NCBI RefSeq assembly: GCF_021032705.1
Contig: NZ_JAHVXI010000004.1
Location: 303,179-367,178, forward strand
Length of the DNA stretch: 64,000 bases
Source: Psychroserpens luteolus
Lineage (GTDB): Bacteria; Bacteroidota; Bacteroidia; Flavobacteriales; Flavobacteriaceae
Direction of reading: 5' to 3'
Shown here in pieces: positions 8,038 through 17,170 of this stretch. Position 1 is the first letter of the stretch, and each line of letters begins with the position of its first letter. The notes beneath the pieces are model-generated. The model was not told the DNA's origin. It ran no database searches and saw only the letters and a program-made list of their open reading frames with translations. The position numbers and the translations under genes are program-made.

Positions 8038-10491
8038 TTAGTTTTTTATTTTCGATTCGGTAGTGCTTATTGGCTCTTCCTCTTCGCCTTTATTTTTCAC
8101 ATGCTTTTCTAACCATTGATCTTGTTCCCAAAGCATATGCATTATGGATTCTTTCGCAGCATAACCATGACTTTCTTTTGGTAACATGACTAGACGTACT
8201 GTCGCACCTAATCCTTTTAAAGCATTAAAATAGCGTTCACTTTGCAACGGATAGGTGCCAGAGTTATTGTCGGCCACACCATGAATAAGTAAAAGAGGTG
8301 TTTTCATTTTGTCGGCATGCATAAATGGTGACATATTGTAGTAAACTTCTGGAGATTCCCAGTAACTGCGTTCTTCACTTTGAAAGCCAAAAGGTGTTAA
8401 TGTTCTATTATATGCGCCACTTCTAGCAATCCCAGCAGCAAAAAGATCGGAATGGGATAAAAGATTTGCCGTCATAAAAGCGCCATAGCTATGTCCGCCA
8501 ACTGCCACTTTATCTCTATCGATATAACCTAAATTATCAACAGCGTCAATAGCTGCTTTTCCGTTAGCGACGAGCTGTGTTCTAAATGAATCATTAGGCT
8601 CTTCAGTGCCTTCACCAACAATTGGAAATGCTGCATCATCTAACACAACATAGCCTCTAGTAACCCAATAGATTGGTGAACCCCAATATGGATATACAAA
8701 TTCATTCGGATTTGCCGTGCTTTGAGAAGCGCTTGATTTGTCTTTATATTCACGAGGATAAGCCCATAAAATCATTGGATATTTTTTACCTTCCTCGTAA
8801 TCTAGCGGCAAATACAGGGTTCCTTCTAAATCTAAACCGTCATCTCGTTTGTAACTGATAACACTTTTATTGATTTTTTCTAGACTTTTAAACGGATTGT
8901 CAAATGCGGTAATAGCCGTAAGATCATTTTTCTTGTTAATATTTCTAATGTAATAATTTGGATATTCGGTAGGCGATTCGATACGTACAAGGATCTTACC
9001 TTTTTTCATATCGATTGCCGAGTTTAGATTTTCTAGTTTGTCTTTGTATTCCGATTGATAGAGGCGTTTTGTTTTATTAGTTTTTAGATTGTATTCATCT
9101 ATAAAAGGAAATTGACCTTCTTTAGTATAACCGTCACCCATAAGGTATATTTTATCACCATTTATTTCAAAAGTATAGCGTCCATACGTATTCTTTGAAG
9201 TGACTAAGTCTCCTGGATCACTGTAGACATCTTGATAATTTCTGTCGGACATAATTTTAGGCGCCACTTTGTTGTTTGATGGATTAAAAACATAGGTTTT
9301 AGTATTTCTTGTATTGATCCAATAATCGTAAGCTATAGCTGTGTTTTCATTTCCCCATTGAATACCACCAAAGCGTTGTTTTGTTTTTAAAATCTCACGA
9401 GGTTTGTCATTAAAAGGTGCCTTAAGTTCATATACAGCATCCCTAAAATCGACTTCAACAGCAGGGTCTCCACCATCAAGCGCTTCTGCCCAAACTAGAG
9501 TTGCAGGTTGATCGGCACGCCAAGACATATTTCGTTTTCCTTTGCGTGTGGCCATAAATCCTTTAGGTCTTACTTCATCTAATGGAACATCATTAACTGT
9601 TGTGATTTTTTGTCCATTCATATTATAAATGATACTCTCATTTGGAAATCGAGTATAGGTTACTAAGTATGAATATGGTCGTTTAATCTTAGTCACATTA
9701 ACATAGTTTCCATCTGGTGAGAAACTAATTCCGCGATACATATCAGAACTAAGGAAATCCTCAATACCGCCATTAATAGACACTTTTTTAATTTCTGAAA
9801 GAGCTAATTGTTCAAAATTAAATTCATCGTTTGGTGTTTTGAGTAAATCTTGATAGGTTCTATTTTGAGCTTTAGACCCATCACTTACCGAAATTGTTGG
9901 TCCAGTTGGAACGGCAACGGCTGTATTTATGAGTTCTTTTCTGTTGCTTGGTAACATCTTGACCAAAAGATTTTTATTGTCTTTAAACCAATTGATTGTA
10001 CTTCCCATATTGGCATTAACTTTAGGACCTGTAAGTTTAGTAACTTTTGCTTCAGCAATATGTAATACCCAAACCTCCACACCAGAGGCTGTTGTATTTA
10101 AACAAGCTATCATTGACTCATCAGGCGACCATCTAAAACCTGATAATCTGGCATCGTCTGGTAGTCCAGAGACCTGCTTTGCATCTTTGTCATCGGTTTT
10201 CTTTACTTTGATATTTGTGAAATAACGTGTTCTACTTCCAATATTTGTTACTGGATTTATTCGAAGTCCGGCTAATCTTAATTCTGTTTCAGATAATTCG
10301 GCTATAGACTTGTATTGATTACGATAGAGTAACACCATGTGTTCACCTTTACTATCGATTTGTACACCAGGAGCCAGATCTACATCGGCGAGTTCGAGAA
10401 TATCTTCTGGTGGTTGCTGGTAACTTAAATTTTGTTGTGCATAGCTACCCAAAAGTATAAAAAAGCTAAATAGTTGAATTAAACGTTTCAT
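8038..10491 (-). CDS. S9D-type glutamyl endopeptidase (prolyl oligopeptidase superfamily), exported
   Basis: The 817-residue protein starts with a signal peptide (MKRLIQLFSFFILLGSYAQ) and probably works in the periplasm. The N-terminal half is a beta-propeller that opens with the PPEDILELADV and LAGLRINP motifs I recognise from plant chloroplast glutamyl endopeptidases. The C-terminal alpha/beta-hydrolase has the nucleophile in GGHSYGAF (S668), the Asp in HGVADNNSG (about 741) and the His in KESHGYAAKES (H775). The stretch after the serine (ARSGAYNRTLTPFGFQ) is characteristic of the S9D group, which cleaves after Glu. The closing Lys/Glu-rich tail is not part of the fold. It is a single gene with a terminator, divergent from fabH. 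Confidence 0.92.
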   Translation of the reverse strand: MKRLIQLFSFFILLGSYAQQNLSYQQPPEDILELADVDLAPGVQIDSKGEHMVLLYRNQYKSIAELSETELRLAGLRINPVTNIGSRTRYFTNIKVKKTDDKDAKQVSGLPDDARLSGFRWSPDESMIACLNTTASGVEVWVLHIAEAKVTKLTGPKVNANMGSTINWFKDNKNLLVKMLPSNRKELINTAVAVPTGPTISVSDGSKAQNRTYQDLLKTPNDEFNFEQLALSEIKKVSINGGIEDFLSSDMYRGISFSPDGNYVNVTKIKRPYSYLVTYTRFPNESIIYNMNGQKITTVNDVPLDEVRPKGFMATRKGKRNMSWRADQPATLVWAEALDGGDPAVEVDFRDAVYELKAPFNDKPREILKTKQRFGGIQWGNENTAIAYDYWINTRNTKTYVFNPSNNKVAPKIMSDRNYQDVYSDPGDLVTSKNTYGRYTFEINGDKIYLMGDGYTKEGQFPFIDEYNLKTNKTKRLYQSEYKDKLENLNSAIDMKKGKILVRIESPTEYPNYYIRNINKKNDLTAITAFDNPFKSLEKINKSVISYKRDDGLDLEGTLYLPLDYEEGKKYPMILWAYPREYKDKSSASQSTANPNEFVYPYWGSPIYWVTRGYVVLDDAAFPIVGEGTEEPNDSFRTQLVANGKAAIDAVDNLGYIDRDKVAVGGHSYGAFMTANLLSHSDLFAAGIARSGAYNRTLTPFGFQSEERSYWESPEVYYNMSPFMHADKMKTPLLLIHGVADNNSGTYPLQSERYFNALKGLGATVRLVMLPKESHGYAAKESIMHMLWEQDQWLEKHVKNKGEEEEPISTTESKIKN

Positions 10492-10640
10492 TTTATATCT
10501 AAATTTTGTTAGACCCTTAAGGTACTTAAAATTGCAGTTTCAATTAAAAATTTCGATGTTAAAATTGACGTATTGCTTACATTAAATTTATATTATTATG
10601 CATGCATAACGAATACAAATGGGTTTCATTCTGAAATGGT

Positions 10641-10648
10641 TAAATTTG
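10641..10648 (+). promoter_or_regulatory. Candidate Bacteroidota -7 element before the FabH gene
   Basis: TAAATTTG matches TAnnTTTG exactly and would start transcription about 20 bases before the ATG at 10676. I see no good TTTG at the -33 position. It argues for the start at 10676 over an in-frame ATG at 10619, which lies upstream of this element. Confidence 0.35.
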
Positions 10649-10675
10649 TATACTTATTTAATACTAAATTTTACT

Positions 10676-11686
10676 ATGTACAATTCCAAGATAATAGGTT
10701 TGGGACATTATGTTCCAGATAATGTGGTGACTAATGACGATTTATCCAAAATGATGGATACTAATGATGAATGGATTCAGGAGCGAACTGGAATAAAAGA
10801 GCGTCGATGGGTTGTAAAAGGTTCTGGCGATACCACTGCAACAATGGGAGTAAAAGCTGCTAAAATAGCCATTGATCGTGCAGGTATAGATAAAGATGAT
10901 ATCGATTTTATCATTTTTGCGACCCTAAGTCCAGATATGTATTTTCCTGGACCAGGTGTACAAGTGCAACATGCTTTAGATATTAAAACTGTTGGTGCAT
11001 TAGATGTTCGTAATCAATGCTCTGGTTTTGTTTATGCTATTTCTGTAGCCGATAATTTTATAAAAACCGGAATGTATAAAAATGTATTGGTTATTGGTAG
11101 TGAGTTACATTCTTACGGATTAGATAAAACGACTCGTGGTCGTGGTGTTTCGGTAATCTTTGGTGATGGAGCAGGAGCTGCTGTACTCACTAGAGAGGAA
11201 GATACAACCAAAGGTATTTTATCTACCCATTTGCATTCACAAGGAGAACATGCTGAAGAATTAGTATTGATTGCTCCTGGTATGGGTAAGCGTTGGGTTA
11301 ATGATATTATTGCCGAGAATGATCCAAATGATGAAAGTTATTTTCCTTATATGAATGGTCAATTTGTGTTTAAAAATGCGGTTGTTCGTTTTAGTGAGGT
11401 CATTATGGAAGGTTTGATGAAAAACCAACTTCAGGTTGATGATATTGATATGCTCATTCCGCATCAAGCAAATTTACGTATAGCACAATTTATTCAACGA
11501 AAGTTTAAGTTAGAGGATAATCAAGTGTTCAATAATATTCAAAAGTACGGAAATACAACTGCTGCATCTATCCCAATTGCATTAACTGAAGCATGGGAAG
11601 AAGGAAAAATTAATGAAGGAGATACTGTTGTATTGGCCGCTTTTGGTAGTGGATTTACTTGGGGAAGTGTCATCATGAAGTGGTAA
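10676..11686 (+). CDS. fabH: 3-oxoacyl-ACP synthase III (FabH-like)
   Basis: FabH-type thiolase-fold enzymes condense acetyl-CoA (or another acyl-CoA) with malonyl-ACP to start fatty acid synthesis in the cytoplasm. The 336-residue product has the full catalytic triad: Cys115 in NQCSGFVYA, His263 in PHQANLR and Asn293 in KYGNTTAAS, plus the GSGFTWGS motif near the end. I chose the ATG that begins MYNSKIIGLGHYVPDN because FabH proteins begin this way and a -7 promoter element lies just upstream. It is not next to plsX or rpmF, where flavobacteria usually keep a fabH, so this could be a second paralogue, for example for branched primers or a dedicated lipid. A terminator follows. Confidence 0.92.
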   Translation: MYNSKIIGLGHYVPDNVVTNDDLSKMMDTNDEWIQERTGIKERRWVVKGSGDTTATMGVKAAKIAIDRAGIDKDDIDFIIFATLSPDMYFPGPGVQVQHALDIKTVGALDVRNQCSGFVYAISVADNFIKTGMYKNVLVIGSELHSYGLDKTTRGRGVSVIFGDGAGAAVLTREEDTTKGILSTHLHSQGEHAEELVLIAPGMGKRWVNDIIAENDPNDESYFPYMNGQFVFKNAVVRFSEVIMEGLMKNQLQVDDIDMLIPHQANLRIAQFIQRKFKLEDNQVFNNIQKYGNTTAASIPIALTEAWEEGKINEGDTVVLAAFGSGFTWGSVIMKW

Positions 11687-11808
11687 TGAAAAAAAATAAT
11701 AGAGATTGAAGCAACCTTTTTACAGTTTCAGCATCTATTAATAAACGAACCAATCCTATTGCAAAGATAAAGCAAGGTTTAAGAGTTTTTTTTGAATAAT
11801 TATAAGAG

Positions 11809-11839
11809 AAAATCCCAAAGTGAAAGCTTTGGGGTTTTT
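11809..11839 (+). terminator. Terminator behind the FabH gene
   Basis: Arms AAATCCCAAAG / CTTTGGGGTTT with a T run on the plus strand. It sits about 120 bases past the stop codon. Confidence 0.7.
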
Positions 11840-11940
11840 ATATATGAATTAATATAGGGCGTTTATGAAGTCCTTTGTATTAAATTAATAATACTGAGAT
11901 CTTATCCCTATATTTATTGCTTAACTTTCAACTAATTAAT

Positions 11941-12105
11941 ATGTCAAATTCATTAAAAAAGGGACCTTTAGGAGGTGGACTTGCAGCAATTATTTTTGGG
12001 TTTTTAATACTATTTAAATTTTATGATGCTACTCAATATAAGTACATTGGAATGGGCTGCGGAGCAGTTTTAATAATTCTGGGAATTCTAGGAATTACTA
12101 GATGA
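11941..12105 (+). CDS. Small membrane protein, 54 residues
   Basis: The product (starting MSNSLKKGPLGG) has a short polar N-terminus and two hydrophobic helices, about residues 9-25 and 33-51 (AAIIFGFLILFKF and IGMGCGAVLIILGILGI), separated by YDATQYKY. It is probably an inner-membrane hairpin protein. An in-frame ATG at 11917 would add eight residues; the later start gives the more usual N-terminus. It has its own terminator and no operon partner. I do not recognise the family. Confidence 0.55.
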   Translation: MSNSLKKGPLGGGLAAIIFGFLILFKFYDATQYKYIGMGCGAVLIILGILGITR

Positions 12106-12127
12106 TCTAAAAGGCAATCTTAAATAC

Positions 12128-12160
12128 AAAAAATCCCAAAGCGTGAACTTTGGGATTTTT
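12128..12160 (+). terminator. Terminator of the small membrane protein gene
   Basis: Arms AAATCCCAAAG / CTTTGGGATTT followed by T residues, directly behind the 54-residue gene. The stem closely resembles the one behind the FabH gene. Confidence 0.8.
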
Positions 12161-12321
12161 CTGCTATTAACCAATTTTACTAAAAACACTAAAACTATAA
12201 AACAGTGATTTTTTTAAACTGATTAGCTTTAAAACTTATCACAATCTATAGACGCTAAAAAGTGTGTTTTATTTTATCTCTTAACATTTTTAACATCAAT
12301 TAACTTTTAAACCGAAGTCAT

Positions 12322-12354
12322 AAAAAAATCCGAAACATTTTTGTTCCGGATTTC
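12322..12354 (-). terminator. Orphan hairpin with minus-strand T run
   Basis: Arms AAATCCGAAAC / GTTCCGGATTT (one mismatch) with a seven-T run on the minus strand. No recognised gene ends here; it is a second terminator past the TonB receptor gene or the end of an unannotated RNA. Confidence 0.5.
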
Positions 12355-12476
12355 TTGCTACTAATCAATTTTATTTCTCGAAAATTTTAACATGTAAAAA
12401 ACTAACTTTACTTCAGTTAAGTCGTAATACAAAACAAATCATTACAACGTTTTGTTTTTAAACTATTTATAACAGC

Positions 12477-12509
12477 AAAAACCCAAGACTAAAAGCCTTG
12501 GGTTTTCTT
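12477..12509 (-). terminator. Terminator of the TonB receptor gene
   Basis: Arms AAAACCCAAG / CTTGGGTTTT; minus-strand T run. It lies about 60 bases past the receptor stop codon and may work in both directions. Confidence 0.7.
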
Positions 12510-12571
12510 ATTTAATAACCAAACATTAACACTAACCATCAACTATTATATGTAGGTTACTAAACATATTT

Positions 12572-15043
12572 TTAAAGGATTCCTCCTCCTGATTTTTCAT
12601 CGTTATCACGTCTTTTACGAGATTTAGCTCTGTATTTTCCACCTCCAAATCGGTAAGATAATCCTACAAATATGGTGTTGAATTCTGGTTGAAAATCTAC
12701 TGTTTGTCTAAACGGACGCTCACTTACAATAGAAATTTCTTGAGTATCAAATACATTATTAAAGTTCATGCTAAACGTTGCTCTATTATCTTCAAGAAAG
12801 CTATAGCGCATTCCTAAGTTTACAAAGTACATTGGATCCATTTCAAAGTTTAATCCTGTATCTTTTCCTCTATACATTGCAAAAGCAGAGAATGATAATT
12901 TTTTGCTTGCCTTAAAGTTGTTAAATACTCTAAAGTTATATATGATATTATCAACTTCAACTTCATTGAGAGCGATATCTGCTTCAGTTGGGTTTATAAT
13001 TGTTGGATCTAAAGATTCAGCAATTCCAGTTTGTTTACGAGCATATAAATCAAAACTCGCATTTAAACTCCACCATTTTGTTGGTCGATAACTACTTGAT
13101 ATTTCAACACCATAGGCAGATGTATTATCAAAATTGTCATTGGTTAAGATCACACGACCAGAACCTAGATCTGAACGATCCACAAAAACCCCTTGGTTAA
13201 TTTCATCTTCAATAAGTCTGTAAAAAACTCCAGCTGTAATGCTTCCTTTTTCTAAATTTCTAGTGTAGTTAACTTCTACAGAATTGGTGAACTGTGGTTC
13301 TAATTCTGGATTACCAAATTGAGAAATTAATGGTGTATTAAAATTTGGGATTGGATTTACTTGACCAACACCAGGACGATCTACACGTCTGCTATAGCTA
13401 AACTGATATGAATTTTTTTCCGAAGGATTGTATGTAACAAACGCAGATGGATACACTTGGAAATAATCATTTTCAAAAGGAAAATTTGTCGTTGTATCAT
13501 TAGTTAAATCTGTATCGATAGCCAAAGCTTCAACTTGAACACTTTCTGCTCTTAAACCAACTTGGTATGACCATTTGTCTTTCTTTTTGCCATAAGTTGC
13601 ATAAGCAGAGTAAATGTTTCTTTCGTAATCAAAAAGTGTTTGAGTTGGAATGTAATCTCCAAATTCATTTCTTACTCTTGCATCAGAATTATAACCGATC
13701 GAATTATCAAATAATCGCGCTTGTAATCCTAATTCTAATTTTGCCGTTTCTGATAATGGATTTACGTAATCTAAGTTGATTGTTGTTCTGTTACGTTCGG
13801 TATCAGTAAATTCATCAAAGTTAGGTCGAGCATCAACTCCAGTAAAAATATTGATTGTTTCTAAATCACTATCAAAGATATTATGATCAACTTCTAATTC
13901 GATGTTATGTCCTTCTTTGTCAAAATCTAATTTATAATTCACATTGTACTGCTGACTCTCATTATCATTCATATTGTCAAAGGTCTGCAGTTGTCCTATA
14001 GACGGATTACTTGTAGAGAATAAATTTGTTTGACCTAATGTGCCTCCATCAAAAAGGTTTTGATTTGTAAATATAGAGAAGGTGTTTTTATCATTGATGT
14101 AATAATCAACACCCACTTTAAACAAATGAGAGTTACGCTCATCTAAAAAGTTAAAGGTTTGAGATATGTCTGTTTCAGTTTGGGTTAATAACCCTGTATT
14201 TCTATTATCTGAAATGTTATTACCATAGCTTCCGTAGAAATTAAGTTTACCATTTCTATAATTCATATCAATAGAACTATTGAATTTAGGTTCTAATTGA
14301 TAGCTTAGACCTACATTAGCATTACCATTAAAGCCAATATTTACATTTTTGTGAAGAATGATATTAATAATCCCACTCATGCCTTCAGGATTGTATTTTG
14401 CTGAAGGGTTTGTAATCAATTCGATTTGTTTGATTGACGTAGAAGGGATTTGTTTTAATAATTGTGCTGCAGGAATGTTAGAAAGTTTACCATCTACCAT
14501 AACCTGAACATTTTGATTACCTCGTAAAGAAATATCACCAGTCTGTTGATCTACATTAACAGATGGGATATTATTCATAATGTCTGAAGCTGTTGGTCCA
14601 GAGGTCGTTAGATCTTTACCTATATTAATAACTTTTCGATCTATTTTTTGCTGAATAGTTGATATTTCAGCAACGACTGTAACTTCTTCTAAACTTTCAG
14701 CATCTTCTTCAATTAAAATGTCACCAAATTTGATGTTATAGTTGTCTTTACCAATAGTAGCTTCCTTCATTACACTCTTGTAACCAATGTAGGTAATCTC
14801 AACTTTAATAGGGCCTTCAGGTAGTTTTTCAATTTTGAATTTACCCTTGTCGTCTGTGATTCCACCTGTAATGATGGCATCTTTAGAATCTTTAACAATA
14901 ACATTTACATATGGTAAGGGCTGATTTAACTTCGCGTCGATAACACGTCCAGATACCGTACCATCTCTTAACTCTGATTCTGAGGGTTGTGCAAATGCCA
15001 TAAGGGCAAATAGAAAAATGCACAATTGTGTGATTTTTTTCAT
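12572..15043 (-). CDS. TonB-dependent outer-membrane receptor (CarboxypepD_reg + plug + beta-barrel)
   Basis: The 823-residue protein carries a signal peptide (cleavage after about residue 18), a carboxypeptidase-regulatory-like domain (about 28-110, VSGRVIDAKLNQPLPYVNVIV), a plug domain with SLRGNQNVQVMVDGK (about 170-190) and a large beta-barrel ending in a basic tail (GGGKYRAKSRKRRDN). It matches the outer-membrane beta-barrel family of TonB-linked receptors in Bacteroidota, which import a bound ligand with energy from TonB-ExbBD. No SusD partner lies next to it, so a polysaccharide locus is unlikely and the ligand is unknown. Three helically phased TTAACA motifs upstream may bind an OmpR-type regulator. 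Confidence 0.93.
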   Translation of the reverse strand: MKKITQLCIFLFALMAFAQPSESELRDGTVSGRVIDAKLNQPLPYVNVIVKDSKDAIITGGITDDKGKFKIEKLPEGPIKVEITYIGYKSVMKEATIGKDNYNIKFGDILIEEDAESLEEVTVVAEISTIQQKIDRKVINIGKDLTTSGPTASDIMNNIPSVNVDQQTGDISLRGNQNVQVMVDGKLSNIPAAQLLKQIPSTSIKQIELITNPSAKYNPEGMSGIINIILHKNVNIGFNGNANVGLSYQLEPKFNSSIDMNYRNGKLNFYGSYGNNISDNRNTGLLTQTETDISQTFNFLDERNSHLFKVGVDYYINDKNTFSIFTNQNLFDGGTLGQTNLFSTSNPSIGQLQTFDNMNDNESQQYNVNYKLDFDKEGHNIELEVDHNIFDSDLETINIFTGVDARPNFDEFTDTERNRTTINLDYVNPLSETAKLELGLQARLFDNSIGYNSDARVRNEFGDYIPTQTLFDYERNIYSAYATYGKKKDKWSYQVGLRAESVQVEALAIDTDLTNDTTTNFPFENDYFQVYPSAFVTYNPSEKNSYQFSYSRRVDRPGVGQVNPIPNFNTPLISQFGNPELEPQFTNSVEVNYTRNLEKGSITAGVFYRLIEDEINQGVFVDRSDLGSGRVILTNDNFDNTSAYGVEISSSYRPTKWWSLNASFDLYARKQTGIAESLDPTIINPTEADIALNEVEVDNIIYNFRVFNNFKASKKLSFSAFAMYRGKDTGLNFEMDPMYFVNLGMRYSFLEDNRATFSMNFNNVFDTQEISIVSERPFRQTVDFQPEFNTIFVGLSYRFGGGKYRAKSRKRRDNDEKSGGGIL

Positions 15044-15133
15044 TTTTTGATTGATTTGATTGATTAGTCTTTTTCGCTCAATAGGAGCGGTTGTTATCTC
15101 ATAGACGACAACTTTATAGTAGTGTTACTTTTT

Positions 15134-15160
15134 TTAACACTACTTAACATCTTTTTAACA
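15134..15160. promoter_or_regulatory. Three TTAACA direct repeats with 10/11-bp period
   Basis: TTAACA occurs at 15134, 15144 and 15155, on one helix face, in the intergenic region between the receptor (leftward) and the CoA-binding gene (rightward). Direct repeats of this type and spacing resemble PhoP/OmpR-family sites. The motif is AT-rich, so chance occurrence is a real possibility. Confidence 0.35.
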
Positions 15161-15190
15161 TTTGAGCTATAGCAATATAAATTGGAACAC

Positions 15191-15198
15191 TATTTTTG
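15191..15198 (+). promoter_or_regulatory. Candidate -7 element of the CoA-binding gene
   Basis: TATTTTTG matches TAnnTTTG and lies 17 bases before the ATG at 15216. A TTTG at 15161 is 26 bases upstream, slightly beyond the usual 17-23 spacing. Confidence 0.35.
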
Positions 15199-15215
15199 TC
15201 ATAAACAAATGTACT

Positions 15216-15578
15216 ATGAACAAGAAGACTTTAGTGCTGGGTGCCTCGATAAAACCACAGCGATATTCTAATATTGCGATCAATAGATTGGTTAATTATA
15301 AGCACGAGGTCGTAGCCATTGGTTTGAGAGAAGGAATTGTGTCAGGAGTTACTATAGATACACATTTAATGCCTTACAAAGACATACATACGGTAACTTT
15401 GTATTTAAATCCGGAACGCCAAAAAGCCTTTTACGATTATCTCATAGCATTACAACCTGAGCGTATCATTTTTAATCCTGGAACTGAGAATTCAGAGTTT
15501 CAGAACCTCTTAAAACAAGCAGGTATTTATTTTGAAGAAGCTTGCACGCTTGTCTTATTGGGTACTAATCAGTACTAA
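15216..15578 (+). CDS. CoA-binding domain protein
   Basis: This 120-residue protein is a single Rossmann-type CoA-binding domain (CoA_binding_2 type). It starts [19 protein letters not shown], with the glycine turn of the nucleotide-binding fold, and ends with the strand [18 protein letters not shown] followed by ACTLVLL. Such stand-alone domains are cytosolic; their function is not well established. I used the ATG 18 codons into the longer frame because family members start here and a -7 element lies just upstream. The 3' end overlaps the convergent symporter gene by 14 bases. Confidence 0.85.
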   Translation: MNKKTLVLGASIKPQRYSNIAINRLVNYKHEVVAIGLREGIVSGVTIDTHLMPYKDIHTVTLYLNPERQKAFYDYLIALQPERIIFNPGTENSEFQNLLKQAGIYFEEACTLVLLGTNQY

Positions 15579-17025
15579 TTTCCGATCTTTTTGAAATACA
15601 TAGTAAACCTAAAAAGGTAAGTAAACCGTTTACTATTAAAATCTCAAATCCTATTTGATAGCCATTTAATAGATCTACAGAATACATATTTATAAAATAT
15701 GATACAATTGGAGCTACTATTGCAATAATCCACACGTATTTATCTTTTAAGTGCTTTTTTGTTAAAATTCCAAAAGCAAATAACCCAAGTAAAGGTCCGT
15801 ATGTATATCCAGCTGCCTTAAATAATTCCCAGATCACAGAAACATCTTTAAATAAAAGATCAAATAAGATAATAACGATGACAAGTATGACGCTAAATAA
15901 AACATGAATTTGTTTACGAACTCTTTTTTGATCTTCTTTTGGTTTTCTATCTAATTCAATTATATCTATGCAAAAAGAGGTTGTTAAAGATGTTAGTGCA
16001 CTATCTGCACTCGAATAGGCGGCCGCAATTAAACCTAATAAAAAGAAAGCTGAGGTTACGACTCCAATTTCAGGTAGCATCGCAATAGTTGGGAACAAAT
16101 CGTCTTTTTTTGCTGTAATGCCATGCTGTGCTGCGTATTGCGTTAGCAACAATCCTAATGTTAAGAAAAGAATATTCACAAATACTAAAATAACACTAAA
16201 GCTCACCATGTTTTTTTGAGCGTCTTTTAAGTTTTTGCAGGTTAAGTTTTTTTGCATCATATCCTGATCAAGACCAGTCATGGTAATTGTAATAAAGACA
16301 CCAGCTAGAAAACTTTTAATAAAGTACTGAGCATCGTTAACATCATCTAAGAAAAAGACTTTACTTAGTTTGCTTTCAACAACATTATTATAAACTTCAG
16401 AAATACTATTTAAATCCAAAGCAGTCGCTAAAAAAGAAATGGTAACAACTACCGAAACTAACATGAAAAGTGTTTGAAGCGTGTCTGTGAAAATTATAGT
16501 TTTAATGCCTCCCCTAAAGGTATACAGCCAAATTAATGCAATTGTAATCACAACAGTTACAGGAAAAGGAATATTGAAATTATTAAATACTAATAACTGT
16601 AAAACTTTGGCAACTAAAAACAACCTAAAAGATGCACCAACAGTTCTTGATATCAGAAAAGCGATAGAACCTGTTTTATAACTCGTAGTTCCAAAACGTT
16701 CTTTCAAATAAGTATAAATAGATGTGAGGTTCATCTTGTAATACAATGGGAGCAACACATAAGCAATGATAAGGTACCCAAAAAAGTATCCAATAACCAC
16801 CTGAAAATAACCAAATTGTTTGGCTTCAACAGCTCCAGGGACTGATATAAAAGTCACTCCAGATAAGGACGCACCAATCATTCCAAAAGCTACTAGGTAC
16901 CATGGTGCGGATTTATTAGCTTTAAAAAAGGCCTCATTAGAATCTTCCTTTCCAGTGAAATACGAAATTAGAATAAGCACGCCAAAATAGGCTAGAATGA
17001 GTAAAATGATGGCGTTTGTCGACAT
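15565..17025 (-). CDS. Sodium:solute symporter (SSS family)
   Basis: The 486-residue product is an integral inner-membrane protein with about 13 hydrophobic helices, beginning [20 protein letters not shown]. It shows SSS hallmarks: the [22 protein letters not shown] stretch and [17 protein letters not shown] in helix 8, part of the sodium site. Length fits the family (about 480-520). The group includes sialic acid, proline, iodide and sugar importers; the sequence does not tell the substrate and no catabolic gene lies next to it. It is monocistronic and convergent with the CoA-binding gene. Confidence 0.92.
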   Translation of the reverse strand: MSTNAIILLILAYFGVLILISYFTGKEDSNEAFFKANKSAPWYLVAFGMIGASLSGVTFISVPGAVEAKQFGYFQVVIGYFFGYLIIAYVLLPLYYKMNLTSIYTYLKERFGTTSYKTGSIAFLISRTVGASFRLFLVAKVLQLLVFNNFNIPFPVTVVITIALIWLYTFRGGIKTIIFTDTLQTLFMLVSVVVTISFLATALDLNSISEVYNNVVESKLSKVFFLDDVNDAQYFIKSFLAGVFITITMTGLDQDMMQKNLTCKNLKDAQKNMVSFSVILVFVNILFLTLGLLLTQYAAQHGITAKKDDLFPTIAMLPEIGVVTSAFFLLGLIAAAYSSADSALTSLTTSFCIDIIELDRKPKEDQKRVRKQIHVLFSVILVIVIILFDLLFKDVSVIWELFKAAGYTYGPLLGLFAFGILTKKHLKDKYVWIIAIVAPIVSYFINMYSVDLLNGYQIGFEILIVNGLLTFLGLLCISKRSEISTD

Positions 17026-17170
17026 AATTGAGGTTTTAACAGATTTTTGAATGAAATGTCTTATTTTAGCTAAAAAATTGCAAACAATATTAACTAATTA
17101 AAATTAAACTTAAAGAAAAGCTAGTGCTATGTGTTTTTCTATAGGCTAATTTTAACCTAAATTTATTTAA

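Larger units (their letters stand above)
12106..12571. other. Gene-free stretch with three hairpin terminators
   Basis: About 465 bases between the small membrane protein and the end of the TonB receptor gene. They contain hairpins at 12128-12160, 12322-12354 and 12477-12509, and three TTAACA/T motifs at 12281, 12290 and 12300. I see no open frame worth calling. The middle hairpin has no gene of its own and may mark a decayed gene or a small RNA. Confidence 0.5.

Noticed and set aside
11687..11940. Region after the FabH gene checked for a tRNA or small gene
   Set aside because: No cloverleaf and no open frame beyond a few codons; only the terminator is supported.
12281..12305. Second TTAACA triple downstream of the TonB receptor gene
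   Set aside because: Spacing is 9 and 10 bp, the third copy is TTAACT and no promoter is nearby; likely AT-rich background.
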